DNA from: an uncultured Pelagibacteraceae bacterium
GTDB lineage: Bacteria > Pseudomonadota > Alphaproteobacteria > Pelagibacterales > Pelagibacteraceae
DNA length: 64,000 nt
Direction: 5' to 3'
Assembly: GCA_902557155.1 (NCBI GenBank)
Contig: CACDYR010000004.1
Span: 1 to 64,000, forward strand
A model generated the notes under the pieces. That model was given only the letters and a program-made list of their open reading frames with translations, was not told the DNA's origin and made no database searches. Below are positions 37,717 to 46,077 of the stretch, piece after piece. Positions within the stretch are counted from its first letter, which is position 1. Each line of letters opens with the position of its first letter. Position numbers and translations under genes: made by a program.

Positions 37717-38448
37717 ATGGCGCAAACAGATAAAGATGTGCGATTAGAGTTGTCTGCTCTATATAGAATTTTACATATGTACGGCATGACCGACCTTGCT
37801 AACCAATGTGCAGGGGCAAGATCTGCTGAAGATAAGAATTGTTCTTTCGTTCATCCATATGGAATGTTTTATGAAGAAATTACTGCTTCATCTTTAGTTA
37901 AAATTGATCAAAACGGAAAAAAATTAGATTCAGACGGACCTTGGTTAAACGATGGATGTATTAATCTTGCTCAATGGATTTTTAACAAAAGAAATGATGT
38001 AAACTTTTATGTTCACGGACATGCCAACGATGTGATGGCAGTTGGTGGCACTAAAGAGGGTTTAATGTATCTCTCACAGGCTGCAGTTTATTTAAATCAT
38101 CTTGTTGGATATATTGATTATGAATTTGTTGAGGACAAAGAATTTGGAAGCAAATTTGAAAACCTAATTAGCAAACACGACATTTTGATTACTAGAAATC
38201 ATGGATATTACACAGTAGGAAAAACTGCAGCAGAAGCATTTTTCAGAGCTTATTATCTAGAGCAAGCATGTTCAGTTCAGGTGAAAAATCTTGCTATGGG
38301 TTTAAATAAACATGAAATAGATAAACAAAAAGCTGCATATTTCTGGGAAAACATGAGTTACTCTGATGATTATAATTATGATGGAAAAACAGAGTGGGCT
38401 GCTTTATTAAGAAAATTAGAGAGAGAACATTCAAATTATAAAAATTAA
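37717..38448 (+). CDS. Class II aldolase/adducin-family protein
   Basis: A 243-residue zinc-aldolase-like protein. Metal-binding His residues are in VHGHAND and in TRNHGYYTVG. The CSFVHPYGMFYEEITASSLVKID segment matches the family's P.G..Y...T...L..V block. Members split sugar-type phosphates or related hydroxy compounds, but adducin-like proteins are often not phosphate-specific. The gene is coupled by TAATG to a gamma-butyrobetaine-hydroxylase-like gene, so both probably act in one pathway. It is divergent from proV across 125 bases. Confidence 0.84.
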   Translation: MAQTDKDVRLELSALYRILHMYGMTDLANQCAGARSAEDKNCSFVHPYGMFYEEITASSLVKIDQNGKKLDSDGPWLNDGCINLAQWIFNKRNDVNFYVHGHANDVMAVGGTKEGLMYLSQAAVYLNHLVGYIDYEFVEDKEFGSKFENLISKHDILITRNHGYYTVGKTAAEAFFRAYYLEQACSVQVKNLAMGLNKHEIDKQKAAYFWENMSYSDDYNYDGKTEWAALLRKLEREHSNYKN

Positions 38449-39599
38449 TGGAACAAAATTTTACAATTAAAAATATAACTAAAAATTCTACAAGTTTAGA
38501 AGTTGACTGGAGCGATGGAAAAAAAAGTAAATTTAATTATTTATGGCTAAGAGACAATTGTCCAACTGCACACGATAAAGACTCACGTCATAGAATGTTT
38601 AATATTTTAAAAGTATCAAACAATATTAATCCAAAAAAATTTGCAGTAAATAATGAAGGCAAGCTTGAAATTGAATGGAGTGAAGGAGACCACGTAAGTT
38701 ATTATGATCAAAATTGGTTAAGAGAAAACTGCTATACAATAAAAAATAATTTAGAATATAAATCACCATATCAACTTTGGGACAATTCTTTACAAAATGA
38801 CCTGAATTCAATTGAGATTGAACATGATGAAATTATGAGTTCAGATGAAGGGCTTGTCAGATGGTTAGAACTTTTACATCATACTGGAATTGCTATAGTA
38901 AAAAATGCTCCAACTGAAAATAATTCTGGCTTTAAAATTTTAAATAGAATTAGCCATACTAGGGAAACTTTTTTTAAAACACCTTTTGAAGTAATTAACA
39001 TTCCTAAACCAAATAATTCTGCTTACACAGCACATGCCTTAAGAAATCATATGGATTTACCCTGGTTTGAAACACCACCTGGTTATCAATTTCTTCATTG
39101 TTTAGTTAATTCTGCAACAGGAGGAGACTCGTCCGCTGTAGATGGCTTTGCAGTTGCAGATTATTTAAGAAAAAATGAGAAAGAAATATTTGATACGCTA
39201 GTAAACGTTCATTTAAAATTTAGAGACATGGATTATACACAAGAGTCTGTTAGAAGTTATTACGCACCCGCGATATCTCTAACAAAAGATAATGATTACC
39301 ATGATATTCGGTTTAGCGTAGCAACCATGGATGCTTTAGACTGTCATCCTGATTTGATGGATAAAGTTTACAAAGCTCATCACCGATTTGGAAATTTGCT
39401 TCATGATGATCAATTCCAGATTAAATTTAGATTAGGACCAGGTGATATTTTTTCTTTTAACAATAGACGATTATTACATGGTAGAACTGAATATGATCCA
39501 AACTCAGGACATAGACATTTACAAGGTTATTACATGGATCGAGATGAAATTATTGGAAGACTAAGATATTTAAAAAATTCGGTTAACTCCAACCAGTAA
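38448..39599 (+). CDS. Gamma-butyrobetaine hydroxylase-like Fe(II)/2-oxoglutarate dioxygenase
   Basis: A 383-residue enzyme with the two-domain build of gamma-butyrobetaine dioxygenase and trimethyllysine dioxygenase. The N-terminal domain (about residues 1-105) carries WSDGKKSKFNYLWLRDNCPT, the zinc-binding-domain pattern, though with fewer Cys than mammalian forms. The TauD-like catalytic core has iron ligands H201 and D203 (RNHMDLPW) and H344 (LLHGR). The family makes L-carnitine from gamma-butyrobetaine or 3-hydroxy-trimethyllysine. Coupling to an aldolase gene keeps either option open. It converges with an aldehyde dehydrogenase gene with a 17-base overlap. Confidence 0.87.
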   Translation: MEQNFTIKNITKNSTSLEVDWSDGKKSKFNYLWLRDNCPTAHDKDSRHRMFNILKVSNNINPKKFAVNNEGKLEIEWSEGDHVSYYDQNWLRENCYTIKNNLEYKSPYQLWDNSLQNDLNSIEIEHDEIMSSDEGLVRWLELLHHTGIAIVKNAPTENNSGFKILNRISHTRETFFKTPFEVINIPKPNNSAYTAHALRNHMDLPWFETPPGYQFLHCLVNSATGGDSSAVDGFAVADYLRKNEKEIFDTLVNVHLKFRDMDYTQESVRSYYAPAISLTKDNDYHDIRFSVATMDALDCHPDLMDKVYKAHHRFGNLLHDDQFQIKFRLGPGDIFSFNNRRLLHGRTEYDPNSGHRHLQGYYMDRDEIIGRLRYLKNSVNSNQ

Positions 39600-41013
39600 C
39601 ATTCTTTACTTCAAGATATTCCTCAAGGCCCCAAACACCTCCTTCTCTCCCATTACCTGATTGTCTGTAACCACCAAATGGAGTTCCGGCATCTGCTCCA
39701 TTTCCATTAATGTAAACACATCCAGATCTTAATTTTTTAGCAACCCTGTGTGCTTTTTCTTTGTCTTCAGTTTGCAAATAATTTCCAAGACCATAAGAAG
39801 TATCATTTACAATTTTGACTGCCTCATCCTCAGTTTCAAATGGAATTATAGATAACACAGGTCCAAAAATTTCTTCTTTAGCAATTCTCATTTCATTAGT
39901 TACATCTGTAAAGATAGTTGGTTTTATAAAGTATCCTTTGTTCAAACCGTTTGGTAGCTCAGGCCCACCTGCTGCAAGAGTTGCACCTTCAGAAATTCCA
40001 CTTTCAATAAGATTTATAATTTTATCATATTGAACTTTAGAGATGACAGGTCCTATATGATCACCTTTTTTTGAAGCTTGATCTACTTTAATTTTGTTTG
40101 CTTCATCTACTGCTTCTTTAACAGCTCTTTCATAAATTGATTTCTCAACCAGCATTCTTGTTGGTGCATCACAAGATTGACCAGAGTTGCTCATTACATT
40201 TCGAATGCCATCTCTTACTGCATCTTTATAACTGTCAGCAAAAACAATATTTCCACCCTTACCACCTAATTCAAGACAAACTCTTTTAATTGTTTCTGCA
40301 GCGTTTTTTGAAATTAATCTTCCTGCTCGTGTTGAACCTGTGAAAGAAACCATATCAATATCAGGGTGGCTTGAAATTTGGGTTCCTACTCCTGCACCGT
40401 CTCCATTTACCAAATTAAATACACCTTTTGGAAAACCTGCATCATCAATCATTTCTGCAAATAGCATTCCAGAAATAGGAGCAATTTCTGATGGTTTTAA
40501 AATCATTGTACATCCAGTTGCGAATGCTGGAACAACCTTCAAAGCAATTTGGTTAATTGGCCAATTCCACGGTGTGATTAATCCACAAACTCCAATTGGC
40601 TCATAATAGATATGATTATTTGATTTATTATCAAAGTGATCATCAAATTTAAAATTTTTTAATCTTAAAATAAAATCATCTAAATGATCTTTCCCTGAAG
40701 CTGTTTGAACATCTGTTGCCCAATCCATTGGTGCACCCATTTCAAGAGAAATAGCCTCAGCCATTTCATTAAATCTTTTTTTATAAACTGATGATAATTT
40801 TTCAAGTAAACTGAGCCTTTCTTCCTTGCTAGTTTCTTTCCAAGTATCAAAGGCATTTTTTGCTGATTTAACAGCTAAATCTGTATCCTCTTTTGAACCT
40901 AAAGAAATAACAGCAAACGGGTCTTCATTGCATGGATTAATTACGTCAAAATCATTTTTTTTAATTGGATCAACCCACTGACCATTTATGTAAAATTTTC
41001 TTTTATCTAACAT
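39583..41013 (-). CDS. NAD-dependent aldehyde dehydrogenase
   Basis: A 476-residue ALDH. It has ITPWNWPINQIALKV, the base Glu in LELGGKGGNIVF, the nucleophile Cys in NSGQSCDAPTRM and the C-terminal GTPFGGYRQSGNGREGG. It is closely related in sequence and length to the ALDH at 54 kb, indicating paralogues with different partners. It is the last gene after a 3-hydroxyisobutyrate-dehydrogenase-like gene and an EamA gene. Given the convergent BBOX-like gene, 4-trimethylaminobutyraldehyde or betaine aldehyde are candidate substrates, by inference. Confidence 0.9.
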   Translation of the reverse strand: MLDKRKFYINGQWVDPIKKNDFDVINPCNEDPFAVISLGSKEDTDLAVKSAKNAFDTWKETSKEERLSLLEKLSSVYKKRFNEMAEAISLEMGAPMDWATDVQTASGKDHLDDFILRLKNFKFDDHFDNKSNNHIYYEPIGVCGLITPWNWPINQIALKVVPAFATGCTMILKPSEIAPISGMLFAEMIDDAGFPKGVFNLVNGDGAGVGTQISSHPDIDMVSFTGSTRAGRLISKNAAETIKRVCLELGGKGGNIVFADSYKDAVRDGIRNVMSNSGQSCDAPTRMLVEKSIYERAVKEAVDEANKIKVDQASKKGDHIGPVISKVQYDKIINLIESGISEGATLAAGGPELPNGLNKGYFIKPTIFTDVTNEMRIAKEEIFGPVLSIIPFETEDEAVKIVNDTSYGLGNYLQTEDKEKAHRVAKKLRSGCVYINGNGADAGTPFGGYRQSGNGREGGVWGLEEYLEVKNVTGWS

Positions 41014-41033
41014 TTTTTATCTTAACACATTAA

Positions 41034-41975
41034 TTAAATTTCATATCCTTTTTCCTCAGGTTCATTATCAACCAACTCATCAGGAAAACCATTAGCTCTA
41101 AAATTAATATTATTTAAATCTTCCATCCTTTTCACAATCATTGATGACCAAGCTCTGGAACCATATTTTTTTTGACCATCTTTAAAAATTTCAACTATTT
41201 GTGGAGAAATTTCTAAAGGAGCATTCAGTTTTTTTGCAAGATTGTCAAATAGACTTGTGTCTTTTAAAACCAAATCCATTGTAAAATTTATATTATAAGA
41301 TCCATTTAATATAACCTGACTTTCAGTTTCATGAACAAATGAATTACCAGAAGAAATAGCAATTCCTTTATAAGTTTTTGCTAAATCTAAATTAGATTTT
41401 TTTGCTACAGTCCAAGCCTCACCTAATGCAACTAAATGTGCAGATGCTAGATAATTTGTAATTACTTTTAATACACTTGCTGTACCAAGCTCACCTGTGT
41501 GCAATATTTTTCTCCCCATAACAGTTAATGCAGGTAAAATTTTTTCAAATGCTTTTCTTTCTCCACCCACGAATATTGCAATATTACCTGTTGCTGCTCT
41601 ATGACATCCACCACTCACAGGTCCATCCAAAGGGATAGCTTTTTTTTCTATTACTTTTTTCCCAAGTCTTTTTACTTCATTTTCGTCTGTGGTACTCATT
41701 TCTAGCCAAATTTTCTTTTCTGATAAACCATTTAGAATTCCATCTTCACTTTCCATAACTTCTGCAGAAACCTCAGGAGAAGGAAGAGAGGTAATGATTA
41801 AATCGGATTGTTCAGCTAATTCTTTTGGAGACTTTGCAACTTTAGCACCTAAGTCTTTCAAAGAATTTGTTAAAGTTTCATCTAAATCTCTTACTGTAAG
41901 ATCAAAGTTATTTCTTAATAAACTTCCCGCAAGTTTTCCTCCAACATTACCTAAACCTATAAATCCAATTTTCAT
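41034..41975 (-). CDS. 3-hydroxyisobutyrate dehydrogenase-family NAD(P)-dependent oxidoreductase
   Basis: A 313-residue beta-hydroxyacid dehydrogenase. The N-terminal KIGFIGLGNVGGKLA is the Rossmann motif, DGPVSGGCHRAATG the substrate-binding block (about residues 126-139), and LKVITNYL holds the catalytic Lys. Members act on 3-hydroxyisobutyrate, tartronate semialdehyde, 2-hydroxy-3-oxo acids or sulfolactaldehyde. The start overlaps the EamA gene (ATGA on minus) and a downstream ALDH follows after 20 bases. The pair could perform alcohol-to-aldehyde-to-acid oxidation. Confidence 0.87.
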   Translation of the reverse strand: MKIGFIGLGNVGGKLAGSLLRNNFDLTVRDLDETLTNSLKDLGAKVAKSPKELAEQSDLIITSLPSPEVSAEVMESEDGILNGLSEKKIWLEMSTTDENEVKRLGKKVIEKKAIPLDGPVSGGCHRAATGNIAIFVGGERKAFEKILPALTVMGRKILHTGELGTASVLKVITNYLASAHLVALGEAWTVAKKSNLDLAKTYKGIAISSGNSFVHETESQVILNGSYNINFTMDLVLKDTSLFDNLAKKLNAPLEISPQIVEIFKDGQKKYGSRAWSSMIVKRMEDLNNINFRANGFPDELVDNEPEEKGYEI

Positions 41976-42844
41976 TTTATTTCCTCTTCTTTTTTGTTTT
42001 TTGTAAATACAATTAAAATCACACCAACTATGATTATTGCACCACCTATAAATAATTCTGGAGTTGGTTTTTCTCCCAAAAGAAAAATAGCAGCTAATAA
42101 ACCTGTTGGTGGTATCCCCATAGTTACAATCGGTAGTACTTTATAAAGTGGGTTGTTTTTTAAAACATAATAGAAACAACCATAAGTAATTGGTTGCATG
42201 ATGAAACCTATATAAATTGCAATAATCCAATGATCAAATTTTGCATTTGTTAAATAATTAATTGTGTTTCCATCAATTATTGCAGATAGCATCACTAATA
42301 TCGGTCCAGAGAATAAGGCTAACCAAGCAACTAACGCTAAAGGATTTATTTCTTTACTCAAAGGTTTAACCATAACTTGCCCAAGAGCCCATACAGCTGA
42401 ACCTAAAATCGTAAGTCCAATTCCAATAAATTTTCCATCCAAGTTAGGAGATCCGGTTAAAATATAAACACCAACAAAAGCGATAGCTATACCAATCAAA
42501 GCTCTGATAGTTGGTTTTTCTTTAAGCATGAAGTAAGCAAAAATAACTCCAAACGGAACTTCCGTTTGAACCAAAAGAACTGCTGCAGATGCATCAATTA
42601 AATCTAAACCAGAATAAGTAATGCTATATTGTAAAGTATTAGCCACTAATGATGCGGCAAAAATTCTTTTTAAATATCCTTTTGGAATTGGAAACCACCA
42701 AATTAATAAAGATGCCGCAAACATAAATCTGATACCCATTAAAAGAATAGGAGGAAAAGATTCAAATGCTGGTTTAGCTATTACAAAACCAAAGCCTAAA
42801 AAAATAGGCACCAGGGATGCTACGAAAGTATCTTTTATATTCAT
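41972..42844 (-). CDS. EamA/DMT-family transporter
   Basis: A 290-residue ten-helix transporter with two EamA repeats (about residues 5-135 and 148-282). Segments such as GLDLIDASAAVLLVQTEVPFGVIFAYFMLKEKP match the conserved end of repeat one. It is the promoter-proximal gene of a minus-strand operon with a hydroxyacid dehydrogenase and an ALDH. It is divergent from the EutA-like gene across 58 bases. Substrate unknown. Confidence 0.87.
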   Translation of the reverse strand: MNIKDTFVASLVPIFLGFGFVIAKPAFESFPPILLMGIRFMFAASLLIWWFPIPKGYLKRIFAASLVANTLQYSITYSGLDLIDASAAVLLVQTEVPFGVIFAYFMLKEKPTIRALIGIAIAFVGVYILTGSPNLDGKFIGIGLTILGSAVWALGQVMVKPLSKEINPLALVAWLALFSGPILVMLSAIIDGNTINYLTNAKFDHWIIAIYIGFIMQPITYGCFYYVLKNNPLYKVLPIVTMGIPPTGLLAAIFLLGEKPTPELFIGGAIIIVGVILIVFTKNKKEEEIK

Positions 42845-42902
42845 ACCTATTTTTTATATTAATGATTATTAAAGAACTTCTGATATATTCACCTTTTAAA
42901 AT

Positions 42903-43649
42903 ATGAATTCAACAAAAATAGATCCTAAATATATTACTAAATCAAATCCAAGAATTGGACTTATTGCGCTTGCAAGCGATTTTATGATTGAAAGAGATTT
43001 TATAAACGTAATTAAGGATAGAGAAGTTGATTTCTTTGTAAATCGTATTGAATGCTATAACCCGCTAACAAAAGAAAATTTGATCAAAATGTCAAACAAA
43101 GTTACCGAGGTAACAAAAGATATATTACCTGATCAGGATATCGATTGTGTTGTATATGGTTGTACATCAGGAACAATTGCTGCAGGTTACGAGTCTATTG
43201 AGAAAAAAGTAAAAGCTGCAAAACCTATGGCAGAAGTAACAACCCCAAGTACTGCTGCAATCAAAGCTTTAAAGAAATTAAATATAAACAAAATAAGTCT
43301 ATTTACACCTTATAGCAAAAAACTTAACGATGAAGTTTTGGAATATTTTAAAAACGAAGGATTTGAAGTTACTTCAAATTCTTACTTTGATATAGAAGCT
43401 GATTACGATATCGGAAAAGTTGATCAGAATTATTTATATAATGTTCTATCTGAAATAGATTTAAATGGGGCAGAGGCACTCTTTGTTTCTTGTACTGCTT
43501 TACCAGTATTGCCAATTATTGATAAATTAGAGAAAAAATTAAATACTACAGTTTTATCTAGTAATCAGGCTTTGATTTGGGATACGTTAGTTAAAATAAA
43601 TAAAAATAATTCTGTTGAAGGATTTGGTAAATTATTTAAAGAAAATTAA
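42903..43649 (+). CDS. eutA: Asp/Glu racemase-superfamily protein, EutA/maleate isomerase-like
   Basis: A 248-residue protein of the maleate cis-trans isomerase/arylmalonate decarboxylase group. Two active-site cysteines are in VYGCTSG (C87) and VSCTALP (C197), the arrangement of the racemase superfamily. In ectoine-utilising bacteria EutA of this type is encoded beside ectoine hydrolase, and that is the case here: the next gene is DoeA/EutD-like and overlaps by one base (TAATG). Its exact reaction in ectoine use is not established. Alternatives are maleate isomerase or hydantoin racemase. Confidence 0.8.
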   Translation: MNSTKIDPKYITKSNPRIGLIALASDFMIERDFINVIKDREVDFFVNRIECYNPLTKENLIKMSNKVTEVTKDILPDQDIDCVVYGCTSGTIAAGYESIEKKVKAAKPMAEVTTPSTAAIKALKKLNINKISLFTPYSKKLNDEVLEYFKNEGFEVTSNSYFDIEADYDIGKVDQNYLYNVLSEIDLNGAEALFVSCTALPVLPIIDKLEKKLNTTVLSSNQALIWDTLVKINKNNSVEGFGKLFKEN

Positions 43650-44818
43650 TGTTGTTCACAAAAGAAGAATATAAGCAAAGATTAACAAAAGTTAAAAAAA
43701 TGATGCAAGAAAAAGGCATCGATCTTTTAATCTCACATGACACTAACAACATGAATTACCTTACAGGCTATGATGCTTGGTCTTTTTATTATGCACAATG
43801 TGCAATTGTTCATATAAATGCAGACGAACCTTTGTGCTTTGTGAGGGCTCAAGATGCTGGTGGCGCGTATATAAAAACTTATTTAAAGGATGAGAATATT
43901 TTAGTTTATGATGAAAATTATATTCACACATGGCCAAAACATCCCTACGACTATTTAGTTGAAATAATTAAAGAGAGAAAGTGGGACAAGTTATGCATTG
44001 GTTTAGAGATGGATGCACATTATTTCACTGCGTTTTGTTATGAAAAAATAAAGCAAGGATTACCTAATGCAAAAATCAAAGATAGCGACCGTTTAGTTAA
44101 CTGGGCAAGATTAGTTAAATCCGATGCTGAAATTGGTTTTATGAAATCTGCTGCAAAAATTTCTGAAAAAGGAATGAAGACTGCAATGGAGGTTATTAAA
44201 CCAGGTGTCAGACAGTGCGATGCAGTAGGGGAAATTCAAAAGACCTTATTTTATGGTACAGAGGAATTTGGAGGTGAATATTCTAGTATTGCAACTTTAC
44301 TTCCAACTGGAAAAGGAACTTCAGCATCACATTTAACTGCAACTCAAGATAAATTTGTAGAAGGAGAGGCTACAATTATTGAATTATCTGGAGTTTATAA
44401 GAGATATCATGCTCCAATGGCAAGAACAGTTCTGCTTGGAAAACCCAATCAATTAAAGATTGATACAATGAACAAAACAATTGAGGCTTTAAATGCAGGC
44501 ATAAGTCAAATTAAACCTGGGAATACAGCGGATGATGTTGCGCAAGCATTTTGGAAAATATTAGATAAATACGGAATAGAAAAAAAATCTCGAACGGGTT
44601 ATTCAATAGGAATTGGTTATCCTCCAGATTGGGGCGAACACACTCTTAATATTTATAAGGGAGATATGACAGTTTTAGAACCTAATGTTTGCTTTCATAT
44701 GATAGCAGTGATGCAGTTCGGTGATTGGGGTGTTGAAGCATCTGAGGCTATAAGAGTTACAGAGAATGGATCAGAATTGTTCTGTAATTTTCCAAAAGAG
44801 CTTCATATTAAGAGTTAA
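43649..44818 (+). CDS. doeA: Ectoine hydrolase (DoeA/EutD), creatinase-like M24 fold
   Basis: A 389-residue pita-bread-fold protein. The N-terminal creatinase domain has SHDTNNMNYLTGYDAWSFY. The catalytic domain includes GGEYSSIATLLPTG, TASHLT-type HLT at 228-230, SRTGYSIGIGYPPDWGE and WGVEASEAIRV. These blocks match ectoine hydrolases, which open the ectoine ring to N-acetyl-diaminobutyrate. The usual M24 metal ligands are replaced (E245 and H254 where aminopeptidases have two Asp), as in metal-independent creatinase. No DoeB deacetylase of the usual family is adjacent. Xaa-Pro peptidase would be the generic alternative label. Confidence 0.85.
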   Translation: MLFTKEEYKQRLTKVKKMMQEKGIDLLISHDTNNMNYLTGYDAWSFYYAQCAIVHINADEPLCFVRAQDAGGAYIKTYLKDENILVYDENYIHTWPKHPYDYLVEIIKERKWDKLCIGLEMDAHYFTAFCYEKIKQGLPNAKIKDSDRLVNWARLVKSDAEIGFMKSAAKISEKGMKTAMEVIKPGVRQCDAVGEIQKTLFYGTEEFGGEYSSIATLLPTGKGTSASHLTATQDKFVEGEATIIELSGVYKRYHAPMARTVLLGKPNQLKIDTMNKTIEALNAGISQIKPGNTADDVAQAFWKILDKYGIEKKSRTGYSIGIGYPPDWGEHTLNIYKGDMTVLEPNVCFHMIAVMQFGDWGVEASEAIRVTENGSELFCNFPKELHIKS

Positions 44819-44825
44819 TTAGCTA

Positions 44826-44856
44826 TTGAAATCTATTTACACAAATGTTTTATATT
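44826..44856 (+). promoter_or_regulatory. Candidate promoter for the polyamine-type ABC operon
   Basis: TTGAAA at 44826-44831 and TATATT at 44851-44856 are 19 bases apart. The -10 is five of six to consensus. Transcription would start within a base or two of the potA ATG at 44864, implying a nearly leaderless mRNA. The spacing is longer than ideal. Confidence 0.3.
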
Positions 44857-44863
44857 CACCTTT

Positions 44864-45949
44864 ATGTCTAAAAATCCAGAGTTTGTTAAATTTGATAAAG
44901 TAGATAAAAGTTATGACGGTAAGATTCTTGTCGTCAAAGATCTACAATTAGATATTGCAGAAGGTGAATTCATAACAATGCTTGGTCCATCTGGCTCAGG
45001 TAAGACAACTTGTTTAATGATGTTGGCTGGTTTTGAAACGCCAACTCACGGTGAAATATTATTAGATGGAAATATAATTTCGAATATTCCTCCTCATAAA
45101 AGAGGGATAGGAATGGTTTTCCAAAACTATGCATTGTTTCCACATATGACAGTTTATGAAAATTTAGCTTTTCCATTAAGAGTAAGAAAAGTTGAAAAAG
45201 ATGAAATAGATAAAAAAGTTGATAAAGCATTATCGATGGTTTCATTAAGTGGTTTTGAAACTAGAATGCCTGCTCAACTTTCTGGTGGTCAGCAACAAAG
45301 GGTAGCAGTTGCAAGAGCTTTAGTATTTGATCCAGCGGTAGTATTAATGGATGAACCACTTGGAGCACTAGATAAAAATTTAAGAGAAAGCATGCAATAT
45401 GAAATAAAACATATTCATGAAAGTATTGGTGTAACAGTTGTGTATGTAACTCACGATCAAAGTGAGGCATTAACTATGTCAAACCGAATTGCAGTATTCA
45501 ATGATGGAAAAGTTCAACAGCTTTCAAATCCAGCTGAACTTTATGAGAAGCCAGTAAATTCTTTTGTTGCTGAGTTCATAGGTGAGAACAATACTTTTAA
45601 TGGTGAAGTTGTGGATATAGATAAAGACAAATGTAAAGTAAAATTAGCAAACTCAGAAATATTAGCTAATCCAATTTCTGTTAAGTCTAAAGGTGAGAAA
45701 ACAACAGTCTCATTAAGACCTGAACGAGCATTGATAAATCCAACTGATAAGATGGATAATATGTTTACTGGAAAGATTGAAGAAGTGATCTATCATGGAG
45801 ATCATACAAGGGTTAGATTAAATTTATTAGGAAGCTCTGAGTTTATTCTCAAAGTCCCTAACAGCACATCCAATTTAGAGTTAAAAGTAAGTCAAGACAT
45901 AAATATTGGATGGAATAGCACTGATGCTAGAGCATTAGACCCAAAATAA
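44864..45949 (+). CDS. potA: Spermidine/putrescine-type ABC transporter ATP-binding protein (PotA-like)
   Basis: A 361-residue ATPase. Walker A GPSGSGKTT occupies residues 41-49, the signature LSGGQQQRVAVARALV is near 140, Walker B VLMDEPLGALD, and the switch VTHDQSEA. A C-terminal TOBE regulatory domain covers about 255-355 (GENNTFNGEVV through SLRPERALI). This build and the following genes match the PotABCD/PotFGHI family. It heads the transporter cluster but is separated from the binding-protein gene by a 128-base gap holding a second promoter. Confidence 0.92.
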   Translation: MSKNPEFVKFDKVDKSYDGKILVVKDLQLDIAEGEFITMLGPSGSGKTTCLMMLAGFETPTHGEILLDGNIISNIPPHKRGIGMVFQNYALFPHMTVYENLAFPLRVRKVEKDEIDKKVDKALSMVSLSGFETRMPAQLSGGQQQRVAVARALVFDPAVVLMDEPLGALDKNLRESMQYEIKHIHESIGVTVVYVTHDQSEALTMSNRIAVFNDGKVQQLSNPAELYEKPVNSFVAEFIGENNTFNGEVVDIDKDKCKVKLANSEILANPISVKSKGEKTTVSLRPERALINPTDKMDNMFTGKIEEVIYHGDHTRVRLNLLGSSEFILKVPNSTSNLELKVSQDINIGWNSTDARALDPK

Positions 45950-46002
45950 TTACATTACAAAATATATATATCTAACATATATTTTAATGACAAAATCAGC
46001 TG

Positions 46003-46031
46003 TTGACTTCACTTTAGCTATTTGTTGTACT
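46003..46031 (+). promoter_or_regulatory. Candidate promoter for the potD-like gene
   Basis: TTGACT at 46003-46008 (five of six) and TGTACT at 46026-46031 (four of six) are spaced by 17 bases in the longest gap of the window (45950-46077). A strong CGGAGG Shine-Dalgarno sequence at 46068-46073 precedes the ATG at 46078. Separate promotion would allow the binding protein to exceed the ATPase. Confidence 0.4.
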
Positions 46032-46077
46032 TTTACTTATATAAATTAATTTATATCAACGTTTAAACGGAGGAATA

